This document shows, piece after piece, positions 33,814 to 42,938 of a stretch of 64,000 nucleotides of DNA. Numbering within the stretch: position 1 is the stretch's first letter; every line of letters starts with the position of its first letter. The position numbers and the translations under genes are program-made. The notes under the pieces were generated by a model, which was given only the letters and a program-made list of their open reading frames with translations, was not told where the DNA came from and ran no database searches. Origin of the DNA: an uncultured Mediterraneibacter sp. GTDB taxonomy: Bacteria; Bacillota; Clostridia; Lachnospirales; Lachnospiraceae. The stretch spans positions 1-64,000 of the forward strand of contig NZ_CAKRDI010000002.1 of the NCBI RefSeq assembly GCF_934309415.1, read 5' to 3'.

Positions 33814-35151
33814 TTAAAGCCTGATATTTTCTTCTTCCAGAATCAGATTCACTGCCCATGCCGGCACATCTACATCTCTGTAGTCTTCTTCCAGAAATAC
33901 AAAAGCTGTCTTATATGGCGGCATCTTTTTCGGATAAATCCCATAGCCGTCAGTGAAATAAATCAGGCCTTTCAGATCTTCAAACTCTCCCTGCTCCAGA
34001 AGTTTTTCTACATATTCGAATGCAGGTCTGAAATCCGTTCCGCCTTCTCCATATAACTCCAGTTGTTCCATATAATTTTCCAGTTCTTCCTGCGATGTAA
34101 TCTTCACATCGCTCTGAACTTTTTCATCACATTGTAAAATATGTACGTTGATTTTTCTGAAAAAACTTTCTGTTGATTTCAACACATCGTACGTCTCTTC
34201 CAGGAACTTCCTGATCAGTTCCCCGGAACATGACATGGAAGTATCCAATACAATCACAAACTCTGCAACCTTCTTTATCTCTCGTGTCTCCTGAGGTTCG
34301 ATCAACGGAAGATTTCCATAGAAAGAAAGTCCGTAACTGTACATTCCATAATCAAATGTGTCTGGATCTACCTTCATCTCTTCACGGAATACCGCAAATT
34401 TTTTCAGGAACTCTCGATAGTCATGACGTTCTTTATTTTCTACTTTCAGTAATCCAAGAAAATCTCCACTCCCCTCGGATGCTTCTTTTGAAAAGGTTTC
34501 CAGATCTGTTTCCATCTTTTCATCGATGTCTTTCCACTTCCGATTCATCTCAGGATCCGGTTTTTTATTAGGATCCTGATTCTCCCAGTAACGATGATCG
34601 TCCACATAAAATTCCTGTTCCAGACGTTCCAGTTCCTTATCATTCAGATTCCATTGGCTGAGTAACTGATAGACTCTTTCCGCATTGAGCGTCTTCTTTT
34701 CCTGTTCCAGTTTCCTGTAAGTCTCCCTTCTCAGAAGACTTCTTGAGAAACGAACCGGGCGCAGATCGCAGCCATCCACAATATGTTCCGCTGCAATATC
34801 ACAACTCAGATTCCAGATTCTTTTCTCCATCCCCTGCTTTGTCATATGCCGGAAAATACAATGCAATACCATGTGAAAATAGCCTCTGTTTACAAGGATC
34901 CTGTTCTGTCGGTACATTCCGGCAAGCTGCTGCGGATGAAAATAAAGAAACACTCCATCTGTTCCAAAAGAAGAAACAGATGCATCCATCTGATAGATCA
35001 GACTGCTTAATGCCACATCCAGAAAATGCATGGAAAAATAAAGTTCATCTCTGGATGCACGAAGAATCGACTGTCCGATCTGATCCAGTTTTTCAGCGAT
35101 TCTGTTTTCTGTCTCTGATTCATTGTTATTTACTTCTGTTTCCAATCGCAT
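33814..35151 (-). CDS. VWA-domain DUF2201-family protein with altered metallopeptidase motif
   Basis: About 445 residues from the ATG at 35151, where AGGAGG sits nine bases upstream; a GTG at 35154 and an ATG at 35172 are alternatives. The N-terminal DUF2201 region carries HMVLHCIFRHM, where the HExxH of zinc peptidases reads H-M-V-L-H. The C-terminal VWA domain has an intact MIDAS: DTSMSCSGE, the Thr in GGTDFRP and the Asp in YFTDGYG. It is the expected partner of the MoxR ATPase. Its metal-dependent binding target is unknown. Confidence 0.85.
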   Translation of the reverse strand: MRLETEVNNNESETENRIAEKLDQIGQSILRASRDELYFSMHFLDVALSSLIYQMDASVSSFGTDGVFLYFHPQQLAGMYRQNRILVNRGYFHMVLHCIFRHMTKQGMEKRIWNLSCDIAAEHIVDGCDLRPVRFSRSLLRRETYRKLEQEKKTLNAERVYQLLSQWNLNDKELERLEQEFYVDDHRYWENQDPNKKPDPEMNRKWKDIDEKMETDLETFSKEASEGSGDFLGLLKVENKERHDYREFLKKFAVFREEMKVDPDTFDYGMYSYGLSFYGNLPLIEPQETREIKKVAEFVIVLDTSMSCSGELIRKFLEETYDVLKSTESFFRKINVHILQCDEKVQSDVKITSQEELENYMEQLELYGEGGTDFRPAFEYVEKLLEQGEFEDLKGLIYFTDGYGIYPKKMPPYKTAFVFLEEDYRDVDVPAWAVNLILEEENIRL

Positions 35152-35346
35152 CACTCTGTTCCTCCTTTCCATAGTAAAATTTTCTGATTTTCTGCATTGT
35201 TATCATTCATAACATATATATTTCACAGTAATTCTCACCAATTCAGGTTGTCTGCAACAACAGCCGATAAACTACCGTCATTCACTTCAGACAGACTCCA
35301 TTCTCTCCACTGATTCGCTAAAAAGATATACTTTCAGATTTGAATG

Positions 35347-36330
35347 CTACAATTCAAACCGTTTTTTTCTTACAGGGAATAAACGGTGTTTTGTCTCCAT
35401 CAACAAACTGAGCAGTTCTTTTTTCTCTTCCCTGGATGCATAATCGATCGTCTTGTTCAGAGAGTCCTCATTCCAGAATTTTCTGTCTGTCATCAAATTC
35501 ATCTCTGCCATTACATCCAGTCCATTCTTCTGATCTGTTCCTGTTATTTCAGCACAGTCCACCAGATAAATTCCTACATCCCCACTGTTGACTCTTAGAT
35601 ATTCTTCATACTCTTTCCCTGCCTGCCCTGACAAATGAGCAGGATATAATATTCTTCCAAATGCCATATCTGTAAGAACATTTAATTGATCGTACACCTT
35701 TGCCACAGAAAAAAGGCCATCATATTTTTCATAATCCATTTCTTTATTATAGAAGCACTGCCGATAATTGTTTCCTGATCCATGATGCTGTGTAAACAGA
35801 ATACGGGCCGGTGTATTTTCCACAGCTTCTTCATAGTGTCCCGGGAATACCAGATACGCCTCTTCTTCTCCGGTCAACCTGATGTCGATTCTATGCCAGA
35901 GATCACCAAGGATCTCTTTTACACAGGTTTTCTCTCCATCCTGCATATGTACTGTCAGTTGATTCAGTGAATGACATCCGGTGAATGCGCCGCTTCCAAT
36001 CCCCATCATCTGGTTGGAGAATTCCAGACTTTTAAGATTCTTACAGCCATAAAAAATATAGTTTCCTATCTCTTTCATTGTATCCGGAAAGATGACCTGT
36101 TCTATGATTTCTCCTGCAAGCAACTGGTCTTCTTCTGAAAACATTCCCTCTTCTGTCTCATATACAAGAACATCTTCTTCCTCTTCCCATTTTCTTGCAG
36201 AAAATGTATATGCACAGGCTTTTGTTACCGCTTTCCCATCAATCTGTTCCGGGACCACAATGCTTGCATCCTGTCCATAACATCTCACAATCTCTACTTC
36301 GTCATTTTGCACTCTGTAATGTATCTTCAC
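35347..36330 (-). CDS. Leucine-rich-repeat (BspA-type) protein in the MoxR-VWA cluster
   Basis: About 327 residues from the GTG at 36330, which follows GGGAG; the open frame begins earlier without a ribosome site. The N-terminal half has BspA-like LRR units (VIFPDTMKEIGNYIFYGCKNL, SLEFSNQMMGIGSGAFTGCH). The C-terminal half (about 165-327) is not recognised and ends in a basic helix (RKKRFEL). It has no signal peptide, unlike surface BspA proteins, so it is probably cytoplasmic. It is the first gene of the leftward LRR, VWA, MoxR set. Confidence 0.7.
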   Translation of the reverse strand: MKIHYRVQNDEVEIVRCYGQDASIVVPEQIDGKAVTKACAYTFSARKWEEEEDVLVYETEEGMFSEEDQLLAGEIIEQVIFPDTMKEIGNYIFYGCKNLKSLEFSNQMMGIGSGAFTGCHSLNQLTVHMQDGEKTCVKEILGDLWHRIDIRLTGEEEAYLVFPGHYEEAVENTPARILFTQHHGSGNNYRQCFYNKEMDYEKYDGLFSVAKVYDQLNVLTDMAFGRILYPAHLSGQAGKEYEEYLRVNSGDVGIYLVDCAEITGTDQKNGLDVMAEMNLMTDRKFWNEDSLNKTIDYASREEKKELLSLLMETKHRLFPVRKKRFEL

Positions 36331-36378
36331 CTTTACTCTCCCATTATGAAAATATGCACAGGTACACACCCCTCATTG

Positions 36379-36541
36379 TCAAGCGGATATTCGCAATCCG
36401 CTTCGCTACTTGCTCATAACCGAATAACTGCTCCGCAGTTTATCAGAAGGAGCTTGCACTCCTCCTGATACAAGCAAGTCCCCACCCACTGCTTATTGCT
36501 TTTCGCAATTGAAGCAGGGGACTTACTTGATTCGGTTAAAT
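36379..36541 (+). repeat. Family D repeat, full copy 1
   Basis: 163 bases starting TCAAGCGGATATTCGC and ending GATTCGGTTAAAT. It contains AACCGAAT/ATTCGGTT and AAGTCCCC...GGGGACTT inverted pairs. It appears identical to 59018-59180. It fills the gap between the LRR and HAD genes. Confidence 0.95.
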
Positions 36542-36613
36542 GATCTGCCGCAATGAACAGATAAGCACTTTCATTGCAATATGTGCATCCTGTATTGACT
36601 TATTTATTACCGT

Positions 36614-37501
36614 TTACAGACTCTCAACGATGTTGCCCTGCTTTTTTAACAATTCATAAATGGTATATGCCACGCCAAATTCTGTATTGGATTTCGTCAC
36701 ATATTTTGCAGCTTCCTTTACTTTCTGGTCTCCATTTTCCATCACCACAGTAGCACCAAAATCCATAGAAAGCATAGATAGATCATTCAGACTGTCACCA
36801 AATACCATCACTTCTTCCATCTTATAACCTAAAGATTCAATATATTTTTTCAGGACAGGACCTTTCTGAGCTTTTACATCTGTAATTTCCAGATTTGTAA
36901 TAAAAGATGAGGCAACTGCGATCTCTTTATTCAGCTCCAGCTCTCTTTTAATCTTATCCAGCATCTCCAGATCTCCGGCAAACAGAAAAATCTTGTAAAT
37001 CGGCAATTTCTGTTCTTCAACTACTGAAAAATCCTGTATAAAACGGGTTCTCTCCTTAATGTGTTTATAAAGTTCTGTAGATTCTACTTCTTCCCTGAAA
37101 TTATCTAAATGGAACAACTGGATCTGGCGGATGATACTTTCTTCTACTTCTTCCTTTGTTCCGATTCTGTAGTCCAGATCATCCGTACAGAAAATAACCG
37201 AAATTGGATATTTGCTTACTGTGTCATATACCTGACGGCACACCTCATAACTGATTGCCGTTGTCTGTACAATTTCTTTCTCCGGATTTCTGACCTCTGC
37301 ACCACTTCCCACAATATAATCGCAAGTCAGATCTAATCCTTCAAGTTCTGTCATTGCCCCAGGAAAATTTCTTCCTGTTGCGATCATAAAACGGATTCCT
37401 GATGCCTGGGCCGCTTTTACTGCTTCCAGAGTCTCCGGTGCAACTTTATGGTCATCTCCAAGAAGAGTTCCATCCATATCACTTGCTATTACCTTTATCA
37501 T
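36614..37501 (-). CDS. Cof-type HAD-IIB hydrolase
   Basis: 295 residues with HAD motif I MIKVIASDMDGTLLGDDH, motif II ATG in FMIATGRNFPGA, a conserved Lys (AQKGPVLKKYIESLG), and motif IV VFGDSLNDLSML. The C2B cap marks the Cof/YidA class of sugar-phosphate or flavin-phosphate phosphatases; the substrate is not predictable. Confidence 0.92.
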   Translation of the reverse strand: MIKVIASDMDGTLLGDDHKVAPETLEAVKAAQASGIRFMIATGRNFPGAMTELEGLDLTCDYIVGSGAEVRNPEKEIVQTTAISYEVCRQVYDTVSKYPISVIFCTDDLDYRIGTKEEVEESIIRQIQLFHLDNFREEVESTELYKHIKERTRFIQDFSVVEEQKLPIYKIFLFAGDLEMLDKIKRELELNKEIAVASSFITNLEITDVKAQKGPVLKKYIESLGYKMEEVMVFGDSLNDLSMLSMDFGATVVMENGDQKVKEAAKYVTKSNTEFGVAYTIYELLKKQGNIVESL

Positions 37502-37600
37502 CTATCTTCCTCCATTTACAATTCATCCTGTTCACAAACTGAAACATATCCATCTTAGCACATTTATGGTTCCTATAAAAGTAGTTCATACATTGTTAAT

Positions 37601-37629
37601 TTGTATATTCATTTTTCTTGTATTATAAT
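37601..37629 (+). promoter_or_regulatory. Promoter TTGTAT-N17-TATAAT of the ClpX-like gene
   Basis: -35 at 37601-37606 and a consensus -10 at 37624-37629. The leader of about 100 bases contains a B-like inverted repeat (37677-37721) ending next to the ribosome site AAAGGAA. Confidence 0.7.
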
Positions 37630-37676
37630 AGGTAGGTAGTTTTCGGCAATTTTTACAACAACGAAGGGAAAGGAAC

Positions 37677-37721
37677 GTTATTGTTCACAATACAGTACCT
37701 GTCACAGGAAGGAACAGTAAC
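37677..37721. repeat. Degenerate family B inverted repeat in the clpX leader
   Basis: GTTATTGTTCACA...GGAACAGTAAC; the arms match family B but the centre is longer (45 bases). It lies within the transcribed leader, 12 bases before the start codon. Confidence 0.6.
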
Positions 37722-37733
37722 AAAGGAATATCT

Positions 37734-39230
37734 ATGTCAAACAACGATTTTATTATAATGGACGAAGAAACCGAAGACGTTTCTTCTGACTCCGAAAAAA
37801 CGACGGAAGTCACTGAATCTGCCAGTGCTTCCTCTGATCCAAAAAAGAACCATACATCACATGACGATGATGGCTATGAAAAAATCTGTTTTCTCTGCCA
37901 TCGTCCTGAAAGTGTAACAGGAAAGATGATCGACCTGCCGAATCATATCACAGTGTGCCCTGACTGTATGCAGCGCAGCTTTGATACCATGAACAATATG
38001 ACAAACAACGGCTCTATGGATTTCAGTAAGCTGATGAATATGAATATTCCGGGTGTACAGTTCTTAAATCTTTCAGACCTTGAGAACATGCAGCCAAGAA
38101 GCCAGAAGATCAAGAAGAAAAAAGAGAAGCCAAAAGAATTTTCAAAACTGGATCTGCATAGCATTCCTGCACCACATAAGATCAAAGCACAGCTTGATGA
38201 ATATGTAGTCGGACAGGAATATGCCAAGAAAGCAATGGCTGTTGCTGTTTATAACCATTATAAACGTGTTGCTACAGATACAATGGACGATATCGAGATC
38301 GAAAAATCCAACATGCTCATGATCGGACCTACAGGAAGCGGTAAGACTTATCTTGTAAAAACACTTGCCCGTCTTCTGGATGTACCGCTCGCGATCACAG
38401 ATGCAACTTCACTTACCGAAGCAGGTTACATCGGCGATGACATTGAAAGTGTTGTTTCTAAACTTCTTGCTGCTGCAGATAATGATGTTGAACGCGCAGA
38501 ACAGGGAATTATTTTTATCGACGAGATTGATAAGATTGCAAAGAAAAAGAATTCCAGCCAGCGTGATGTAAGCGGTGAGTCTGTACAACAGGGAATGTTG
38601 AAACTGCTGGAAGGAAGTGAAGTAGAAGTACCTGTCGGAGCCAACAGTAAAAATGCCATGGTTCCTCTGACAACTGTAAATACAAAGAATATCCTGTTCA
38701 TCTGCGGAGGAGCATTCCCGGATCTTGAAGATATTATCAAAGAACGTTTACAGAAGAAGACTTCCATGGGATTCAATGCAGAACTGAGAGACACCGTAGA
38801 ACATGATGAGAATCTGCTTTCAAAAGTTACTGTAGAAGACCTGAGAAAATTTGGTATGATTCCAGAATTCCTTGGTCGACTTCCAATTATCTTTACTTTA
38901 AAAGGACTGGACAAAGACATGCTCGTCAAGATCCTCAAAGAGCCAAGAAATGCCATCCTCAAACAGTACCAGAAGCTGCTTGCACTGGATGAAGTAAAAC
39001 TTGATTTCAACGACGGAGCACTGGAAGCTATCGCAGAGAAAGCCATGGAGAAAGACACCGGAGCACGTGCGCTTCGTGCCATTATTGAAGAATTCATGCT
39101 GGATATCATGTATGAGATTCCAAAAGATGACAATATTGGAGAAGTGACCATCACAAGAGAGTACATAGAGGGAACCGGTGGTCCGATCATCCAGCTCCGT
39201 GGACAGGAAGTTCCAAAATTGAACGGTTAA
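37734..39230 (+). CDS. clpX: ClpX-like AAA+ unfoldase with extended N-terminus
   Basis: 498 residues against about 420 for typical ClpX. A 45-residue acidic Ser/Thr-rich extension precedes the zinc-binding domain (Cys52, 55, 75, 78). The AAA+ module has Walker A MIGPTGSGKTYLV, the pore loop GYIG in LTEAGYIGDDIES, Walker B IIFIDEIDKIAKK, and SMGFNAE at the place of the ClpP-docking IGF loop. It probably delivers substrates to ClpP. No clpP or tig gene is adjacent, so it may be a second ClpX; that needs the genome. Confidence 0.88.
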   Translation: MSNNDFIIMDEETEDVSSDSEKTTEVTESASASSDPKKNHTSHDDDGYEKICFLCHRPESVTGKMIDLPNHITVCPDCMQRSFDTMNNMTNNGSMDFSKLMNMNIPGVQFLNLSDLENMQPRSQKIKKKKEKPKEFSKLDLHSIPAPHKIKAQLDEYVVGQEYAKKAMAVAVYNHYKRVATDTMDDIEIEKSNMLMIGPTGSGKTYLVKTLARLLDVPLAITDATSLTEAGYIGDDIESVVSKLLAAADNDVERAEQGIIFIDEIDKIAKKKNSSQRDVSGESVQQGMLKLLEGSEVEVPVGANSKNAMVPLTTVNTKNILFICGGAFPDLEDIIKERLQKKTSMGFNAELRDTVEHDENLLSKVTVEDLRKFGMIPEFLGRLPIIFTLKGLDKDMLVKILKEPRNAILKQYQKLLALDEVKLDFNDGALEAIAEKAMEKDTGARALRAIIEEFMLDIMYEIPKDDNIGEVTITREYIEGTGGPIIQLRGQEVPKLNG

Positions 39231-39275
39231 AAAACGAGAATATAGAATCAATCTTATTCCCTATATATAAATTTA

Positions 39276-39354
39276 GAATGTGTCCAAAAATGGTTACTGT
39301 TCACAGCATAGCTGCAAACAGTAACCAAAAATGTTCTGACACTTAATCTAAGAA
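39276..39354. repeat. Family B unit nested within family C-like ends
   Basis: The exact 33-bp B hairpin (39293-39325) is flanked by TTTAGAATGTGTCCAAAAATG and AAAAATGTTCTGACACTTAATCTA, which resemble the inverted ends of family C. The C interior is absent. Confidence 0.65.
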
Positions 39355-39425
39355 TCGACAGCAATACTAATTTAACGTAACAGATAACAGGCTTTTATAC
39401 ATTAAAGGAAGAGAGAATAAACATT

Positions 39426-40688
39426 ATGGATTCATACAGATATTTACTAGACCTCGCTATCATTTTACTGTCAACCAAACTGCTTGGACTTCTTACAAGA
39501 AGAGTTCAGATGCCACAGGTCGTGGGCGCACTACTGGCCGGACTGATTCTCGGACCTGCCGGATTCGGACTACTGACTGAAACCTCATTTATCCATGAAG
39601 TTGCAGAAATCGGAGTGATTATTCTGATGTTCTCCGCCGGAATGGAGACAGATATTAAGGAATTGAAATCAAGCGGAAAAGCTTCTTTTGTGATTGCATT
39701 ATGCGGTGTAATTGTTCCTCTGATCGGCGGTTATGCAGTCGCCTGGTTCTACACAAGACCAGGTTCTGCAATTGAAACAAACATCTCCTCTCCTGTATTT
39801 TTACAGAATGTATTCATCGGAGTCATCCTGACTGCAACTTCTGTAAGTATTACAGTTGAAACTCTGAAAGAACTCGGAAAACTGAAAACCCGTTCCGGAA
39901 ATGCCATCCTGGGTGCAGCGATCATCGACGATGTTCTCGGAATCATTGCACTCACAATTGTAACAAGTATGGCAGATTCCTCCATCAGCCTGATAACTGT
40001 ACTTCTGAAGATTGTTGGATTCTTCGCATTTTCAGGAATCGTAGGATTTGTATTCTACAAAGTTTATAAAAAATGGGTTGATGAAGCAAAGAAAGAACTT
40101 CACCGCCATACGATCGTAGCATTTGTATTCTGCCTGATCATGGCATTTATCGCTGAATCTGTCTTTGGAGTTGCAGATATCACCGGTGCTTACATCGCCG
40201 GACTGATCATCTCCAATGTGCAGCGTTCTGATTACCTGGAATCCAAATTTGATACTTTATCGTATCTACTACTTTCTCCTGTCTTCTTCGCAAGCATCGG
40301 ACTGAAAGTAACACTTCCGACTATGTCTGCTTCTATCGTGATGTTCGCCGTTGTACTGACAATTGTCGCTGTACTGACAAAAGTCGTTGGATGCGGACTC
40401 GGAGCGAAACTGTGCGGTTATCAGAACTATCAGGTGAAGCGAATTGGTGTCGGAATGGTCTCCCGTGGTGAAGTCGCACTGATCGTAGCCAGCAAAGGAT
40501 CTGCACTGGGACTGATGAGTTCCGCTCTTCTTGGTCCTGTAATTATCGTGGTTGTAATTACAACCATCATTACACCGGTTCTTCTGAAAGTTGTATTCGC
40601 TCCGGGTACTGCACCTGGACCAGAACAGATCACACCGGAAAATGAACGTGTTACAAGTTACTACGAAAACCGTGAAGACAATAAATAA
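39426..40688 (+). CDS. CPA2-family cation:proton antiporter
   Basis: 420 residues with about 12 to 13 membrane segments (DLAIILLSTKLLGLLTRR, QVVGALLAGLILGPAGFGLL, ILGAAIIDDVLGIIAL). The DD pair in AIIDDVLGI is the ion-binding motif of electrogenic CPA2 exchangers. There is no RCK/TrkA-N domain. It exchanges Na or K for protons at the membrane; the ion is not decidable from sequence. It is preceded by GGAAGAGAG. Confidence 0.9.
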   Translation: MDSYRYLLDLAIILLSTKLLGLLTRRVQMPQVVGALLAGLILGPAGFGLLTETSFIHEVAEIGVIILMFSAGMETDIKELKSSGKASFVIALCGVIVPLIGGYAVAWFYTRPGSAIETNISSPVFLQNVFIGVILTATSVSITVETLKELGKLKTRSGNAILGAAIIDDVLGIIALTIVTSMADSSISLITVLLKIVGFFAFSGIVGFVFYKVYKKWVDEAKKELHRHTIVAFVFCLIMAFIAESVFGVADITGAYIAGLIISNVQRSDYLESKFDTLSYLLLSPVFFASIGLKVTLPTMSASIVMFAVVLTIVAVLTKVVGCGLGAKLCGYQNYQVKRIGVGMVSRGEVALIVASKGSALGLMSSALLGPVIIVVVITTIITPVLLKVVFAPGTAPGPEQITPENERVTSYYENREDNK

Positions 40689-40699
40689 CATCCGTTCAC

Positions 40700-40741
40700 A
40701 AATAACGCTCTCATGTATTCCATCGCATGAGGGCGTTATTT
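40700..40741. terminator. Bidirectional terminator after the antiporter
   Basis: AAATAACGC-CTCATG ... CATGAG-GCGTTATTT, a strong stem with A/T runs on both sides, between convergent genes. Confidence 0.8.
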
Positions 40742-40844
40742 ATTGCAACTCACTTCTATATCGATTACTTCTCTGACTGACATGGAAAGCTATGTTTTAC
40801 TTTAAATATATCTCGCTATGTTGAGATAGCAAGCCATGAAACAT

Positions 40845-42671
40845 TTATCTCTGTCGCATAGCCTCAAATGTATTATAAAGATTTAACTGACCATACCCCC
40901 ACTCTCTGTTCGGATACTTCATTGTCTCCGGTCTGACCGCGCCCAAGATCAGTAAACTCTTAATCTGGAACACATCAATTCCCGGCACATCCTGCTGATA
41001 TAACTGCCATTCCAGCATCAGAGCAACTGCCCCAGCAGTCACAGCCGCTGCCACACAGGAACCTGATCTCGCTGCAAATCTTCCACCGGGGAGCGCTCCT
41101 TTCACGTTAATTCCCGGAGCAGTTATGGATGGATTTGTAAAATCTGTTCGCGTATACCCGCGCCCGGACTCCTGTGCGAGCCCTCCTGTAGTTCCATTAT
41201 AATAAGACACAATAATCGGACTTGGTGCATTGGACGGATTCGTCAGCGTATAATATGGATCTGCTTCCAGAAAATAAACTTCACCATCCATAAATTCTGT
41301 GATTGGAAGCCAGAGATGAAATGCTCCGTCAATCAGGCGAATCGGTTCTACTACTATTTTCCAGATTCCTGCTGCAGGTGCCTGAAACCTGAAAAAGACA
41401 AGTTCAGAATTCGTCTTCTCTACCGACAGCCGATACTCCACCGTCACCTTTGTTTTCTCAAACAGAAAATCCAGTTTCGTACTCGTTCCCACCCGCAATG
41501 GAATCCTGGATGTATTTTCCCCAGAAGGTGAGATAATCGCAATTGACAGCAGATTTGGAACCATCACCCATAACTCTGTTGTAAATCCTGAAACACCTTC
41601 TCCCACTCTCACTTCTACTGTTTTTGTATCATCCACATTCTGAATCCGATTAAAATAATGATGCCGTTTATCTGCCTCATTCCCGGTTCCGATCACTGCG
41701 ATCCGGTTCGGCATCAGACTGTAATTTCCAATCAGGCTCGGAAGCGGTAAAGTCCCCACATGTCCTCCCATATTCGATCCCACACTGATGCACATGACCA
41801 ACGGCAGATTTAATTCTTCTGCAAGATCATTCAGATAACGTAACCCCAGAATCAGATCCGTTTCCTGATAACACACTGCCTGCTCCGGGATACAATAATA
41901 TTCTCTCAGATATTGCTTTGCCTGTTTTAACTTCACAACAGCAATGGATGCTTCGGGTGCTGCTCCGAGAAATTCCTCTGCTGCGTTTGCCCCACCTGCT
42001 GCAAGACTCGCAATGTAAGTACCGTGTCCACTTTCATCAACCGTTGGCACGATCGAAACAGGGGTTTCATTCTGCAACGCTGTATTAATCTCAACTGCTC
42101 TGTATTCCGTTCCATACGCAAATGTCTTCGGCGGTATTCCGCTCTGCACCGTCTGATCCCAGATTGCTACAATTCTCGTTGTCCCATCCAGATTGCGGAA
42201 CACAGAATTTGTATAATCGATCCCACTATCTAAAAAACCAATCAGCACTCCTTTTCCGCTCAACTGTAAAGTTGGATAATTCTGCACCGGTAAAATTCCC
42301 GTCTGATTCAGCGTTGCAAGACTTACCGGGGCAAAACAGTTTGGGATAGAGTTATAAGAATACCGCTCCAGCGTAATCGGTTCCACCGCTTCTTTCGGGA
42401 AATAAAAACATTCATATCCCAGTCCTGCATCCTGACTGCAAGGCCTTTCATTTACCAGTTCATCAAAAAGAGGAGTTCTGATTGGATTTCCAATAAAATC
42501 CCGGTAGTCTTCTGACAAGATCTGCCTTCTGCATGATTCTAGTTCTTCCGATGCCATCTGCGTGATCTCATCTCCTGATAAATTTATTTCTTTTTTCAGT
42601 ACTGTTTTTATCGCTTTATTTTGAAAATAATTTTCTTCTTTTTTCCTGTTTTGAGTCCGCTTTTCGTCCAT
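40845..42671 (-). CDS. Subtilisin-like S8 protein with Ser-to-Cys at the catalytic position
   Basis: 608 residues, related to the Csp-like S8 proteins of Clostridia. Asp148 (IGFLDSGIDY) and His216 (DESGHGTYIASLAAG) are in place, and the Asn region reads SVGSNMGGHVG. The GTS-x-A block that carries the nucleophile reads SGSCVAAAVTAGAVAL, so Cys539 (codon TGT at 41057-41055) replaces Ser. An insert domain (about 330-480) is typical of the subfamily. No signal peptide is evident. It could be a thiol variant or a pseudoprotease. Confidence 0.88.
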   Translation of the reverse strand: MDEKRTQNRKKEENYFQNKAIKTVLKKEINLSGDEITQMASEELESCRRQILSEDYRDFIGNPIRTPLFDELVNERPCSQDAGLGYECFYFPKEAVEPITLERYSYNSIPNCFAPVSLATLNQTGILPVQNYPTLQLSGKGVLIGFLDSGIDYTNSVFRNLDGTTRIVAIWDQTVQSGIPPKTFAYGTEYRAVEINTALQNETPVSIVPTVDESGHGTYIASLAAGGANAAEEFLGAAPEASIAVVKLKQAKQYLREYYCIPEQAVCYQETDLILGLRYLNDLAEELNLPLVMCISVGSNMGGHVGTLPLPSLIGNYSLMPNRIAVIGTGNEADKRHHYFNRIQNVDDTKTVEVRVGEGVSGFTTELWVMVPNLLSIAIISPSGENTSRIPLRVGTSTKLDFLFEKTKVTVEYRLSVEKTNSELVFFRFQAPAAGIWKIVVEPIRLIDGAFHLWLPITEFMDGEVYFLEADPYYTLTNPSNAPSPIIVSYYNGTTGGLAQESGRGYTRTDFTNPSITAPGINVKGALPGGRFAARSGSCVAAAVTAGAVALMLEWQLYQQDVPGIDVFQIKSLLILGAVRPETMKYPNREWGYGQLNLYNTFEAMRQR

Positions 42672-42759
42672 CTTTTCCCTCTGTGTTTTTTCTCACGATA
42701 CTCTGCAAATTCTATGCATAAAATATATTAAATATGTATAAATTTACCCTGTCTTCTGT

Positions 42760-42787
42760 TTCACATTTCACCTATTTCGGCTATAAT
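42760..42787 (+). promoter_or_regulatory. Promoter TTCACA-N16-TATAAT of the zinc-ribbon gene
   Basis: -35 TTCACA (42760-42765) and -10 TATAAT (42782-42787). The leader of about 145 bases contains the family G hairpin at 42812-42870. Confidence 0.55.
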
Positions 42788-42811
42788 AGAAGCAAGCAAT
42801 ATTAACTATAC

Positions 42812-42870
42812 AACGTTTCATAAATAACTAATGCATCCACTGACAAGTATATGTAATAGTTATTTTAAAA
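42812..42870. repeat. Leader hairpin family G, copy 2
   Basis: AACGTTTCATAAATAACT (42812-42829) begins the hairpin and AGTTATTT (42858-42865) closes it. The first 18 bases are the reverse complement, with one mismatch, of the end of the hairpin at 23700-23757. Confidence 0.5.
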
Positions 42871-42938
42871 CCGATGTATGAGAAATCATATTTAACTGGT
42901 TCTTATTTTTTCACATCAGGAAGGGAGATTATATAACT

